64,000 nt of DNA from Adineta ricciae (Eukaryota > Rotifera > Eurotatoria > Adinetida > Adinetidae): positions 1,157,032 through 1,221,031 of the forward strand of contig CAJNOJ010000003.1 in assembly GCA_905250025.1 (NCBI GenBank). The letters are read 5' to 3'. The notes under the pieces are model-generated. The model did no database searches. It was not told the origin of the DNA and saw only the letters and a list, made by a program, of their open reading frames with translations. This document shows positions 36,372 through 49,938 of the stretch, piece by piece. A program made the translations under genes and the position numbers. Positions within the stretch are counted from its first letter, which is position 1, and every line of letters starts with the position of its first letter.

Positions 36372-38015
36372 ATGCCAGTATGGTATTATGAAAAAAAAGA
36401 TCTTAAGTCAACACCATCTATTCGCGATGGAGTCGATCTCGACACTGAACAACGATATCGACGCGAAGGTTGTCGTTTTATATACGATCTCGGACTTCGA
36501 CTTGGCTTGTAAGTATTATATACAGGAAATACTTCTCGAATTTCAACTAAATTATTTTTAGACAACCGGAAACAATGGGTACAGGAGCTGTTTTTTTTCA
36601 TCGTTTTTATATGTCTCATTCATTTCGACAATATCCGAGATATGTAAATATACTAATTTTCGACAAAGCAAAATCATGAATTTTACTTATAGGCAACGGC
36701 AACGTGCTGTTTGTTTCTAGCTGGCAAAGTCGAAGAAACACCCAAGAAGATTCGTGATATAATGAAAACAGCACGGCAAATTCTCGAAGGTGCTCGTGAG
36801 CGTTATATCCCAACGTTGGGTGATGAACGAGGAGATTTGATCTTACAATACGAACGCATCTTATTGCCGACAGTTAAATTTGATTTTTATATTGTCAGTC
36901 CGTATTCGTTTTTGAAACAATACGTGAAGACAATCATCGGTGATAAAGAACAAATACGACAGATGTATCAAATGGCGTGGACATTTGTCAACGATAGGTA
37001 CGCATAAAAATCGTCATCTAGTTCGCCTTTATTAACCCGCATTCATTTCTCATTTAGTTATTGCACGACATTATGTTTGCAATGGGAACCAGAAATCATT
37101 GCAATAGCGATGTTATATCTTGCTTGTAAATTATCCAAATATGAGATTACAGATTGGACGAATAAGAAAGAAAATACTAAACAAAAATGGTGGGAACAAT
37201 TCGTCGACGGTTTGACAAAGGATATTATTGAAGGTACATATTTTCTGCATAGATTTCGGATTTGTAAACATCTTTCTTCGCTTAGATATTTGCCATCAAC
37301 ATCTTGATCTTTATTCAAAAGATAATCTCTCATCATCAGGAAACGGAACAGTCACTAATTCATCGGTGATGTTGACACCAACACAAACGAATTCTGCAGT
37401 AACATCGCCGATTGAATCGCCGTCAACGATGCGATCAATGTCGTCGAAACGAGTAAATGATTACCAATTACCTTGGAAATCTCATCGTTTGATTTTCTTT
37501 CTTCATAGCCAAGAAATGAGGATGATTCGAACTATCGCTCGTCACGTAATAATCATCATCATTCTGCAAATTTGAATTCAAGTAACACTGGTATTCCAAT
37601 CAACCCTCCTATTCCACCAATGCCTTCGACAATGTCCTATCATCATGTATACTATTTATCGACGTAAACTCCTTTTCTCTAATTCATTCATTTAGGCATC
37701 GTCACACGATGAATTGTCTCGGCGATCATTAACAGCACCACCTCCGCCTTTGCCTCCCCCGCCTTTACCGCCTCTACCGCCTCTTCCCCCGCCTCAATCA
37801 AACGTCGTGCAACCGTCACATCAAAACTTCTACATGAGGCCGCCAATGGCACCACCAAATATGCCTCCGTAAGTTGCTTCCTTTCTGTTCATGGTTTCAT
37901 AACATACGCATTCATCTTCTTTTGCAGAATGCCCCCATCCATGTTTGCACCATCTCTTCGCGGCCCAATGCCTTCTAGTAATACATGGCCACCTCATCCG
38001 TTACCGCCAATGTAG
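36372..38015 (+). CDS. CCNK: Cyclin K
   Basis: Regulatory partner of CDK12/CDK13, which phosphorylate Ser2 of the RNA polymerase II tail during elongation, especially on DNA-repair genes. Eight exons (36372-36508, 36562-36643, 36693-36997, 37058-37233, 37286-37452, 37509-37646, 37696-37868, 37928-38015) give 421 residues. It starts [13 protein letters not shown] like human cyclin K; the tandem cyclin boxes keep [47 protein letters not shown] and [11 protein letters not shown]. The C-terminal ~150 residues are Ser-, then Pro-rich, with a [19 protein letters not shown] block, as in vertebrate cyclin K though shorter. Neighbouring genes are unrelated in function. Confidence 0.96.
37739..37800 (+). 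repeat. Proline-codon minisatellite inside cyclin K
   Basis: Imperfect repeats of CCGCCT/CCTCTACCG-like units encode an uninterrupted Pro/Leu tract. Length variation between alleles is likely. Confidence 0.6.
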
Positions 38016-41000
38016 TACCAGTGCACCAGTGTGTTTTCTTTTCGTTGTTGATTGTCATATGACTACTGTTATACATGTATAATGAAGTGTGAAATTTTGT
38101 TTTTTTTTCTGTTTCTTTTCAAACTTATATTCAATCGGGATATAACATCGGTAGACATATATCTTGTCTCTTTCAGATTTGTATGAAATATGTCCTACTA
38201 TTCATTTAACAAGTTATTCTATTTGGAATCGTCATCATGTTGTTCAAATGGAAAAATGCCACCTGATCGCCGTGGTTGAGAAACCCAACATTTCGATATT
38301 GGTATGACTATCATTTGAATCCGTCAACGGTTTTCCAGACTTAATCGTTTTCTCTCTGCTTGTTCTTTCATTCTCTAGATGGTATTGATTTAATCAGCAT
38401 CTTGAGATATTCAGACGCGCACATTTCGGTTACACTTAGATATCAATAGCTGGAAAAGTACGTGCTTGTTCGATACTCTTTTCTTCTCTCATCATAGTAA
38501 TTTCTTTCAATGAAGTTCACTGTAAACGATTGGACCTAACTTTTCGATTAACCTTCGAATTCACTAATCTGATGAAACAGATTTCGAGTATCAAATAATG
38601 ATTATTCAAACGACCTTTTTCTGTCGCACGATACAATCGATCGAACTAGTTTTTATGCGAGCAACTACTAACGAAAGGAGAACTGATAAAGGTTAGATAT
38701 AAGTAATTCTTATCATTCATTCAAATGACATAAATCTGTTTGATTAAGTACATATTCGACGTTTCGATATCTTATACAATGATTGAAATTTTGTCTCTAG
38801 ATTGAATCGAACCGTGATGCTCTATTTGTGTGTGTAAATGACATTGAACATTTCGGTCAATATTGACTAGCGAAATAAGAACAACAACTCGTAGAAAGTG
38901 TATTCTACCCTTTCATCAGAGATGAGATGAACAAATGTGCTCACTCTCATGCTATCATGTTAGAGAAAAATTTATTCTATCGGGAATCTGTCGTTATCTA
39001 AGTGTATAATATATATATCTAAACGATAAAAGTCTCCGTCTCTTATGAAATCAAAGAGCGAGAGCTAAAAAGAAAAGATTACATTCGCTGATTAATAGCT
39101 GTCAACTACTCCATTTCTCCTTCTTCGTCTTCCTTTTTTGAACAAAGTTTGGCAATTGGAGAGAATGAGACTTAATCTTTTTCTCCTAACGAAATCTTCG
39201 TTTGCCGTTCTTCCCCCAACATCCGCATAAAACAACTAAGCAAAGTCCATTGTGAAAATCCGGATAAACACTTCAGAATCCGATATTTTCGAGTAACTTT
39301 ATTTCCATTGTTCGTTATTGAGAGCTGGAGGAAAGAATGGCACATTAACGAACTACTATTCTGTGCATAGCAACATGAGAACGAGCGAAAACAATCTTAG
39401 ATGCAGATGTCGACGTTATTGTTTTCCCATTCATATTCTAAGAAAAATTCAAAATAAGACCATTTTATGGTCTTGGCAGATTCATCACGAACTAATTACA
39501 TATCTTTGTCAGCTTTCATTTGACATTTGTTAAATGCATGACCAAATATCAGAACTATTTTTCTCCTCCTCAACGCAATCTATCGCATACCCCGATCTAG
39601 GAGAAATGAAAACAAAAACAAATTGTTTTTACGTGCCATTTTCATGGGTTAATTGGTCAATTTTTCATCTCGATTTTAATAATCGATAGATACACTGCGT
39701 CGAATATTGCAGTTCGAGAGAAGTTTTTCGTTGACATGCGCACTTGGAAGACTTTTAATCGATGACAATTAATATTGACAACTTTTTCGGTAAGAAAAGA
39801 CGATACAAGGTTTCATTTGTCATGTCTATCGAACAGTATTGATCGAAACACTTGAACTTCCGAATTTATTCACTTCTGTTTCAGAAAATCATTACATATA
39901 CAGTCAACTTCTGATTGATATAACATCGAAATGTTTTGCTTGGAGTTCACATTGAACTATGTTTTTCTTTGATACAATAAGAAATCAACGTCGATACGTC
40001 CTTGACATCTATTGCATATCATAGCGACCAGATGAACACTTTCATGAGTGCATAGTTGTATACTACTATTCCTTCGTCTTTTGTTCCTCTCTCCTCTCTT
40101 TTTCCTCACACATCTTCGTCTTTGAATGCATATATAGAGCATGCGTGTTCGCCTAGTTGCCTGTTTATTTGCCTTTATGTACTTCACCGTCAGACGAAAA
40201 AAAAAGAGCAAGAGAAGGAAAAAAGGTGTCTTATTCGCACTTCTAACATAACACACGCAACAAGTAAATTCGACAGACATCAAATCGGATAGATACATAT
40301 ATATTTTTTATACGAAGAAATTAACAACAAAGTCAAGATATTCACGTAAGATTGAAGTACAATTTAATCATTCATTAGTCGATATTTATCATTCAAACTG
40401 GTCATGAGATCTCGATTAAAAAGAAGAAGAAAGTTACTAGCTTATTAGTAGTCAACTCTTCATGTTATAACATCGATCATCTGTTCGAGAGAGGAAAAAA
40501 TACAGAAAGAAAGAGAGAGAGAGAAAAAGAACTGGGTACAAGCAAGAGAATGAAAAAAAGTATGATTTCTCATATGGTAATCATCTAGCCAACCTACATA
40601 GAACAGCGCGTATATGGCAAGATCAAAATGTAGGAGAGAAAGAAATGGGTAAACCACAAAATAATACTCTTACTTGTCTTTTCTACTCGACAAATGATTC
40701 GGTCGTGAGTGTTATTCGACACAATGTGCATATTTATGCATATATGTATGTACAGATACATTCTTCTTTTCAGACGCGATTGATTTCACAATTGAAAAGT
40801 GAAATATTCGACTTCATTCGTTTATCCTTCGATATTTGTGGTTTTACAATCCATTGACTTCGTTTGAAACGGTAAAAGATTTACAGCGAATCAAGTGATT
40901 CGATCATGCCGATAGACATTCTTTCGTCACCAGACTGATCATCTGTTGAATCGAAGGATTTCGTGACGATATTGTGAACTATGTGTATTGTGAATAAGAA

Positions 41001-41690
41001 AACGAAGAAAGAAAAAAAGAGAACCGAGAGGAGCGCACAGCCTCGAGCGAACTCTTTCTTTCTTTTTTGCGCGGTGCCATTCGTCCTAACATATACGATG
41101 AAAGCAGAATACATCCTGCTGTTGCTTCTGTAATAAGTAATGCTAAACAACGATATACATGTGTATGTCTACATGTATCTGTATAGATGACTAGTTTGAC
41201 CAGAAAGTTTCAACTTCTGTCTTCTGCGCACTCAATTCTTTCTTCGTTTTTTGTCTAATATTAGTAAACGTGTACATGTGTTGCCTTCATTCTCTAAACA
41301 CAGCTGGTAATTGTCAAGTCGAGTATACTTTAAACTTTTTAGTTTTGATTAGTAAGCGATTCTTTCCTTCTTTTGCTTAATACATTTCGCATTTGTTTTG
41401 TGAAGAACGAGAGAAATTCTTCTGGCCACTCGTTCTGAACAAAAGAAATCGATCCCCATGTGTATATATGCATATATGTATAGATGATTGCTTCTTAAAG
41501 ACAATGACAGTGTACAAACTTGAAGTAACATAGAAAATGACCTGGCGTTTGCAGCAGATTATCTAATCGATGGAGTTAACATACACGTATGTAAAAGTTA
41601 GTCGCGGCGTATTTTGTAGATAAATCAAAATTGATTGATTATTGCTTCAATTCGAATTAACACAATAACTTTTTTTGTATGTAGCTCTAG

Positions 41691-41717
41691 CACACACACA
41701 CGCATATATATATATAT
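41691..41717. repeat. Compound (CA)n(TA)n microsatellite
   Basis: Five CA units, then CG, then an alternating CATATATA run. Confidence 0.7.
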
Positions 41718-42050
41718 CACCATCAATAAGAATAATAACAAAAAACAAACGTTGTTATCGTTCTATCTCAAGGCTAATTTCGACCATGTGAGCAAATGAA
41801 AATAGATAGAGGAAAAATATGGTAACTTTACAGTCGTCTTATCTGGATGACGAAAACGAAGAGATAAAAATAGAGTCTCATTAATTGGAGAATACATGCG
41901 TGTAGAAAAATGGAAAGAATCGTTCAGTCAGCCGACGACAATAGTATTCGTTGTCGTCGTCATCTTTATCCGTATAGCAAAGATGGGTTAAGAGAGAAAG
42001 AGGGACATAGAAAGAAATCTGATGATGCATGTGACGGTATGTCGAACAAA

Positions 42051-42068
42051 GAAGAAGAAGAAGAAGAA
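42051..42068. repeat. (GAA)n trinucleotide repeat
   Basis: Six perfect GAA units. Confidence 0.7.
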
Positions 42069-43443
42069 TGTATTTGTTGCAACGTCTGTACGTAACAACG
42101 ACGAGAGTGTCTACTGTATACTCTCTATTCCTTTCCCTCTCTCTCTCTCTCCCTCTCTCATATGCACTCACTTTATCATCGACTAAATGTGAGGTGACAT
42201 CTTACAGTCATTTGCACACTCACATCACTTTTATTCTCTTTCTTCTTCCTTTCAACTTTGTTCATTGTATTAAAATATTAGATTTGTTTTTTCTAGCATT
42301 AATCTCATCGACAAAAGACAACAATGGGTTATTGAACATTCTCATTTGACACCACTAATCTTCGTACATACACAGGTGAGAGAATGAAAACTTCAACGGA
42401 GAAAAAAGAGGGAAAAGTGACGACTGTCGTCAACTGTTCGCAAATATTCTCATAATTGCTTTCAGTTAGGAGTTATTTACGTAGTAGCAATGTTTAATAG
42501 AAGTAAAAACAGAAAAGCAACAAGAACTGCCGAACGAGAGAAGAGAAAATTAGTCCATCAATTTCTAAATAGAAACCACACACACGTAATCATAACTGTT
42601 AAAGAGAAAAATCGAAAATACGAAGAAGAGGAAAGAAAGAATGGGAGCACACAGTCAGTCATTTTCTATTCAATACCCGATTGCTCATTTACGATGAATG
42701 ACAACTAATACTCGTGAGCATTCGATGATTTTTCTTCTTTTCTTACATCTCAGATGTTTTTTCTTGATAAGTGATGGCGAATCTTATTTGATCTGACACC
42801 ATTTCAATCAATAGAATAGATGAAAATGTCCTCCGAAGAAAAAAAATGTTGATGTTAAGCATTTGAAAGACATCGACTAGATTCGATCAAATATTACAAT
42901 CACACACTGATCATAGACATGAGATTGATTAAATCGGCTCTAATCGAATTAAGTTGTATAGTTTCACTTTGTTTGGAATGGAGTTTTTCTTTTCTTTTCG
43001 ACTTATGCAAACCACGTATTTATTTATAAATAGAGCTAAAAAATCATCCGGCCTGATGTTTTCGCGTTTTTTATTGACTAATTTGATGTGCCTGAGAAAC
43101 AGGTTTCAGTCTTTTTCATATTGAAATCGAGAAATATTATATTAAATCAAGTTCTTTGCGTTCTTTTTATAAAAGAATAAGAAAAAAAATCAAATGACAT
43201 GTTATCGAGTAGCTTTTTCTCTATTGAATATAGTGACAAAAAGAAGAAAATAAATGCTCGTGATTACTGCCGGCAAAATAACATTGAAACCAAAACAGAA
43301 GTGAAAGTTTAGAGTGTTATCGATATATCACTTATTATTGAATGATGTTCTTATCATAGACTGTTCGACTTTGTTCATCTAGATAACTCGTTGATAACGA
43401 GGAATGTTCTATTTTTTCACTCAAATTGCAATCAATCTCACGA

Positions 43444-46421
43444 ATGGTTTTCGATACTTCTTCACCACCGACTAGTTCATCTTCAACGGACCGAGTCGTT
43501 TCACTCCATCGTATGTATGATTCAGCACATTCGTCAAGCATCGAACTTCAATTGTCCGATGAACGAGATTTGTCTCAAATCGAAGCAGCCGCTAGACAAC
43601 AGCATCAACCGTCGAAATGGAAAATGATGTCCAAACGTCGACAGAGCTGTGCAAACGATATGTATGCAACAGCCAGTCGATATCATCGATTGAAACCATT
43701 ACCAACTATTAATCAATTAACACCATCCGAAGAACTTTTACCTTCATCTTCATCTTACTTTACAACTTATGATAAGTTTTCCAATAATCAATTTTCTCAT
43801 GATAATATGAAGTACTTTTCCCACCAATCCGCTCTAATAACAACACGTCGCTCAACAACTGATTGTAATGATCTGAACAATTTCAACCGACGACCATTAG
43901 AACCGAAGAACAATACACTATTAACAATTGTCGATGAAGAATCACGAGATTCACTGTGGCCATCTGCAGGTAGACACATCCGATTCACATCATTCATTGT
44001 CAAGTATACATGACGATAGATGCTTTAGATGATCATCATTTACTGTTGCCGACATCAAGATCTTCCCATACGGCTAACTCATCAGCAGCATCGTTAGCAA
44101 TGTTTTACTCCGATCCATCCATGACTCCATGTTCATCAATATCGTCTTTCAACTCACATTCGAACAGTACCGATCTTCGTACATCATCATCATCATCTTC
44201 CTCTTCACAATATTCATCCTCGCTTACATTTTATCACAATATGCCTGAGACTCCCAAAACTCTTTCGTCGTCGTCATCACTATCGTTATCATCGGGCTAC
44301 GAATCAAATGTTCCAACATCAGCTTCGTCACTCAATTCAGTATCCGATCAGCTATTTCTTTCATCACCTGATTCAATCATGATGCCTCCGCCGCCAGTTC
44401 CATCTCCTAAGCTTCCATTAAATTCAGATCACAATCTTGTTGAACAATTCATCGATTTACATCTTCAAAAACAAACATCATTCGACCAAGAGGTTGCCTA
44501 TTCTCCTCCATCTTCGTTCAGCTCATCATCAAGTTCATTCCTATCTCAAGCACCCATATCAGCACTAACTTCACCCGTTCGCTGTCGAAAATGTGATAAT
44601 CACGATGATAAAAATCAATTATCAAGTGATACTGAAGATGATTCTCAATCAACCACTATCACGCCAAACCTCGTTCCATCACAGCAGCAACAAAAACAGC
44701 ATCAAAACAAACGCCCAAGAAGTTTACCGATCGCCATCCAACAACCCAAAGGCGTGTCCGTTGATCCGACCGCTTTGACTAATGATGACGAGGATGAGGA
44801 CGATGATGATTCAGATAGTAGTTTACAAAATTCACTCTCTTGCCATTGTCCAGTGATTTCTTCACGAAAGAAACGTTTTCGCACATGTGAATTCAATCAT
44901 CAACCTATATTGAATGCAGCAACATCGGCGAATGGCCTTTTTTCCGATAATACTCTTATGTCAACAGCGACCGATAAACTACACATTGCTTTAAACGATC
45001 CTGATGAACAAAAATCCAATGATCAAACACCAATCAAACAACAGAAAAATTCTCTGGAGCATTTCATTATGAGTCCAACTGATAAAGTCAAGGTACAAAT
45101 GAAATACCCACCACTGAATAATAATAAAGAAAGTGATACAATAAGTGTAAGTAGTAATCATTTTAGAATTGATTAGACTGAATGGATTCATTGTCATTTA
45201 GAATGAATTGAAGATATCTCAGCCTGAAGATATTGATTTTAAACGATCAAAACAAAAAGCAATTCGTGTACTCTATCAGAATCGACTGAATCTAAACAGT
45301 ATTCAATCTCCGGTGCCACGTCAAGTAACCTTGAATGATTACGCTCTTTGTTATATCGAGCACATATGAATTTTCTTTGTAGAATTTGAATAAATTTCCG
45401 TCGCGAACAGCAGCAAATCATTGTGATTCTCCTTTGGCTAATAGAACTGTGAATCCACGTATAATCCGAAGGTAAAATCACTATCATATACGACGTCTTG
45501 ATCGTTCTCGTCTTTTAGTGTGTTGTCCTGTAGTGTCTTCGAAGCGGATGATGAACATGAAGTAGTATCGTCGACGCCTATTGCTAAACAAGCCGGTGTA
45601 AATGGAACACGTGAAAAGTCACATATGGAATCATTTAATCATTTGCGTAGTAATTTCACTGTAAGGTTTCCTTTGCCTATCGTCTTTCAGTCGATTCATC
45701 CTTATATTTGAAGGAATCGTTACTACATGGAAAAATTCTTCCTTGTGGTATACTCGATGGTTTTACAGTTAAATTAGGTGCAAGTGGCCTTTTTATGCCT
45801 AAACAAGTTGTTTTACCTGTGACGACATTTTGGTTCAACGTGTCCGAACACCAAGCCGCATCGCCCTATCTCGTATGAATAAGCGTCGAATTCATTTCAT
45901 TGTGAATATCAAAACTATTTGCTTTAGGGTTTTATTAATTTACAATGTTTGCCTAAGCGCGGGTATCATACGCCAACAAAGGGGACAATTACATTAGCTC
46001 TATTGAATCCGAATGGTACCGCTGTTCATTTGTTTTTAATCCTATATGATTTGAGTGATATGCCACCTGATCATCGAACGTTCATTCGTCAACGAATTGT
46101 TCTCATGCCCGAAAACACCGGCGATGATACGAAAGCGGATCAAACGTCATCTTCATCTTCGTCATCATCAAAAGGAAGTTTGCGATATTTAGCTCATATT
46201 CGGTAGGAATAATTTTCAATGCACAATCCACCAACACAAATCGAATTTCCGTTTCGTTTAGATTTGTTACATCACAGACGGGTAAACTTTATATGCATTC
46301 CGATATTCGATTGATTTTTGCACGTAATAAACTTGATTATGATGATCGAACGGCTGGTGGTAAAGCACAATTAGTGACATTGACAGATATCCCAACACCG
46401 AAATATTGGTCACGAAAATAG
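43444..46421 (+). CDS. ATOS: Atos homologue (FAM214/ATOSA-B family)
   Basis: Homologue of Drosophila atossa, a nuclear transcription regulator that raises metabolic and mitochondrial capacity in migrating macrophages. Eight exons (43444-43969, 44020-45146, 45202-45324, 45383-45471, 45519-45660, 45714-45872, 45928-46202, 46262-46421) give 866 residues. The first ~600 residues are low-complexity, Ser-rich (several poly-Ser runs) with acidic and Gln/basic patches, probably disordered. The conserved C-terminal region carries ESLLHGKILPCGILDGFTVKLGASG, SPYLGFINL, KRGYHTPTKGTITL, FLILYDLSDMPP, TFIRQRI, LRYLAHIRF, and GKLYMHSDIRLIFAR, the Atos-specific pair of domains. The start at 43444 is the first methionine of the long frame; an upstream exon cannot be excluded. 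Confidence 0.93.
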
Positions 46422-47320
46422 AGCAATAGAAACTGCAAACAGCTCTGATTGTATTTATATTTATTTATTTATTTATTTATTCTTCTGTTTTCTTTCTCCT
46501 TCACTTTTGAACTCGTTCAGTTTACTGTTTTCATTTGATTTTCGTTCTTTCTCTCCTTTCTTCCTGTTCACTTGCGTTCATGTTCATCTGTTATCTGCTT
46601 TCATAATTTGGATTTACTCTATTCGTACAGTAACATTAAGTGACACATCCGAAAACTGACTGGAAGTTTTCTGTTTGTTACAAGTCTTTAATTGATTTTT
46701 TTATCCTTGAAAGTTCATTATATTTAAATAGTCATCAGAATCATTTGTAGAAAAACAACCAAGGTATATTCGATTGTTTGTTTTTTTTCTGTTCTGTGAA
46801 TTCCATCGTGAATATTACGTAGAATAAGAATAGCACTTTAAAGAAAAGATAAACCAAGATCGTTTGAAAGGAAACTTCGTCTTATTTCTGTGCCTTTTGA
46901 ATATCAGACAGCAAAAAGTGAATATCTGAGAGGTATTCATAGTTCAATCATTCAAATCATCGAACAGATGAATAAGTGATTTATTGATGAACGGACACTC
47001 GACATCAGTTTTATGTTTTCACACCTTTAAACAAAAGAAAAGAAACAAAAATTAGTTCAAAACTCATGAAATCTATTAAAGAAGTGTTGTACATGTATGA
47101 ACTTTGAATTTGCCAACGTCGTTCAGCTCATTGTAGCCACAGAACTCCATAGGAGTAGAAGCAGTGAAGAAACATAGGAAACACAACAGGATGAATGTCA
47201 AGATCAACAATATCCATCATATGAAATAATGTGCTACAGCGTTCTGAGGAGACACACGCACACATGTAGAAAAAGAAATGAAAATAGACGCTCGGCATTT
47301 ATCTATATACAGCGAATAAA
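46422..47320. other. Convergent 3' region
   Basis: 0.9 kb between convergent stops. It starts with a (TTTA)n repeat and pyrimidine-rich sequence; no coding potential seen. Confidence 0.5.
46461..46481. repeat. (TTTA)n microsatellite
   Basis: Five perfect TTTA units just after the Atos stop codon. Confidence 0.75.
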
Positions 47321-49150
47321 TTAGTGCCAACGAGCTCTTCCACGCTGTCCATAGTTGTTCGATGATAGCCAATGATTTTGTTGATATTGTGGAGTAAAGG
47401 ATGATGGTGGTGGTGGTTGAGCTGGAAAATAGCCCGTTGGAGGCCGAATGAATGTTGGAATAGATGGTGGTGTTTGCGACGGATAGTTTGCTGTTGATCG
47501 CATCTTCTGTTGTGTTTGGTTATTCTCGTGTGTTTCCGAACTCTTTCGTTTATTTGTAGCGCTTGTTTGTGAATTGTTCAGTAGAGCTATTTGCTGTTCG
47601 AGTTTATTCTTTTCTCTCGTATGATGTTCGAGTAACGTCATATTCTTCGAAGGAATTATTTGCGTTTGATTTAAATCTTCTAAATCAATCAATAGGGTAT
47701 CCGATGGTAATTCTTTTTCATCATGATATATCTGGACAAGTTGAAGAAAATCTAATTCGTGAGTGCGAGGCACACGTGCTAACGGTTTTAATTGACTTTG
47801 TAAATACGGATAGATACTTAATACGGCATTCAATGGAATATAAGAATGATTACTTGAGCAAACAAATGGCACTGTGCGATTTGTTATATAGAGAGAACCA
47901 CCACGTAATGCAAGCACAGTTTTATATTGTCGGTTGATTCTGGATGTTGGATTATCTTTCGGTAAGATTTTAATATAAATCAGATTCTTTGTTCCAACTA
48001 AAACATGGCGAACGTTAATCAATGGCGCGTTTTCGGCGATCTCTTCATTGTTTATTTTGCAATCACGAATCATTCGATTCATAAGCGTAACATCCGCTAA
48101 CGTCGCACGAGTTAGTGTAGAACGTAATTCATCGACTTCAAGGATTTTACATGAAACAAGTACTTGATATGGAATAAGTTGTTGACGATCTTTGATTATG
48201 AACGGCAAGAAAACATTATTAATTTGTACCCAACCACTACCATCTATCTTAGCATGATACAATGAAGTTGGACAAAGTTCAGATGGTATAGAAAGACTAG
48301 ATTGATTGGATGATGCAGGTGCTGTTAGATGCGTTGTGTTTGTACCTAAATAGAAATGGCGCAGAAAAATAAGAATATTTGTATTGCTTTTGAGTTCGTA
48401 CTTGGCGGAGATATAAGATTAGGTTTCACTTGAATATTACTGGAAGAAAATCGCGTGGATGATGAATCGGACGTATTATAACCATTGACTTGTGCATTCG
48501 AGTTAGAAGATTTAGTTGACTGTGACGAAGTTGACGCAGTATTGGTTGAGACTGGCGATGGTTTCGCGAGTATAGGCTTCACCGGATTCGTTTTCTGTAT
48601 TGATGGTAGCAGGGATTTGGCTGACGGAGGTACAACGTAAGATGTATGAATACTTGGTATAGATGCTGGATTAGTTTTTTTGCTTGGTATGGGACGAACA
48701 TTACTCGAAGATTTGGGCAATGAGCCGGCAACATCTTGGAGACGACGAATAAAATCCAGTAGATCTTCATATTCGATTAATTGGTCTGTTATAGTGATAG
48801 GACGTAAATGTAACGTGTTATTGAGATGATATTCGAGTATTTTTTGCATGAGTTCGACTTCATACGAAGTTATGTTATAAGTACGAACTGGTGAAGAAAT
48901 ATTAGAAAAATAGAATGACAATTGTTTCCATCGGTCGGATTGTGCTAGGACTTGTTCAACATAACGCTTGACAACATAACGATCAAGACCATACGTACCA
49001 GGTCTAAGAGAAATACCTAATATGAATGGCAATGATAGAACAGTGGTACACATACCGAAGTAGAACAGCGAAGGATTGATTCTCCCAATGCTCCCATGCA
49101 AATTGTTTCAAACGGCTCGGCTCATCTGTTAAATCACTTGAACGATGCAT
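47321..49150 (-). CDS. Unknown 573-residue protein with a Pro/Arg-Gly-rich tail
   Basis: Three exons (49150-49056, 49003-48402, 48345-47321) join in phase to 573 residues. I do not recognise it. An N-terminal globular part (about 1-155; SFAVLLRPGTYGLDRYVVKR) is followed by a ~110-residue Ser/Thr/Asn/Pro linker, a second globular part (about 260-450; SGWVQINNVFLPF, VDELRSTLTRATLADVTLMN, INVRHVLVGTKNLIYIKI), a short coiled coil (HTREKNKLEQQIALLNN), and a Pro/Gln/Tyr-rich tail ending GQRGRARWH. The tail resembles RNA- or condensate-associated proteins. No signal peptide or membrane segment. The start is the first in-frame ATG and follows a TTTTAG acceptor-like site. It could be lineage-specific. 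Confidence 0.8.
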
Positions 49151-49938
49151 TCACCTAAAATTTTTCCAGAGAAAAAAATCACTTTCGACGAAATATACGT
49201 GGAAAACTACTCCACTCACTGTTTAGAATTAGTTGTCTCAAATGTGTAATTCCTAATGGTAGCAAAGTCACAGCACACGCTGCATAATCAATCCAATATT
49301 ATCTCGATCACTCAAGTTCTGGAAGTTTATGGTACAAAAAAGCATAAATAATGTATATCTGGAAAAAAATTTGCATTCAATTTTATTTTCTGTTCTCTGA
49401 TTTTCGAATGGTGAACATAAAGTGTGCCATCGGTTGAAATTTCAAATGGAAGAATCCGTTTTGACTTTACCGGCAACCAACCTGCGTGACCGTTCGAAAT
49501 TACAGCGGGCAACTCAACTTTCCGTCGAAAAGTTTATTTCATTGGTGTAAAATGACATTTCAAAAGTCATCTATGCATTTATTGTAGATGTCGCGCGGCG
49601 ATGAACGTTAACCGTTGCGTACAAAGCCAAAGCGTACTACTATCAATATAAGAACTATCGAATAAACCTATTCACACAAGCATCGTGTGATCATAGAGAA
49701 GTAGGTCGTGTCAGTGTGCATTTTTCTTCGAAAACGTTTTACTGAAAGTTGAAAGTGAGAGACACATCTATTGAACAGTGACATCTGATCGAATGATTGC
49801 AGAAACGTGCACGAATGGGAATCAACCAAGAGAGAGCTTGTGAATCATTTCCCAACATCTATCAAGCAAAGCAAAAGTAGACACATCGTCTGCAGATAAG
49901 AATTACTCTAAATTCTTGATTTTGTTCCTACAAACACG
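49151..49938. other. Divergent intergenic region
   Basis: 788 bp between divergent starts. A 61-codon minus-strand frame at 49327-49512 begins without ATG and shows no family resemblance. No clear core promoter element seen. Confidence 0.4.

Larger units (their letters stand above)
38016..43443. other. 5.4 kb gene desert
   Basis: The longest stretch without a supported gene. ORFs of 60-113 codons on both strands (39318-42708) lie in purine/pyrimidine-biased sequence, lack domain resemblance and often overlap antisense, so I reject them. Simple repeats include (CA)n/(TA)n at 41691-41717 and (GAA)n at 42051-42068. Unrecognised noncoding RNA or enhancers cannot be excluded. Confidence 0.4.

Noticed and set aside
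39318-42708. Numerous 60-113-codon ORFs on both strands
   Set aside because: Antisense overlaps, simple-sequence translations (poly-Ser/Leu, Lys/Glu) and no consistent exon structure.
49327-49512. 61-codon minus-strand frame upstream of the unknown 573-residue protein
   Set aside because: No ATG start, no phase-compatible donor into the next exon seen, no family likeness.
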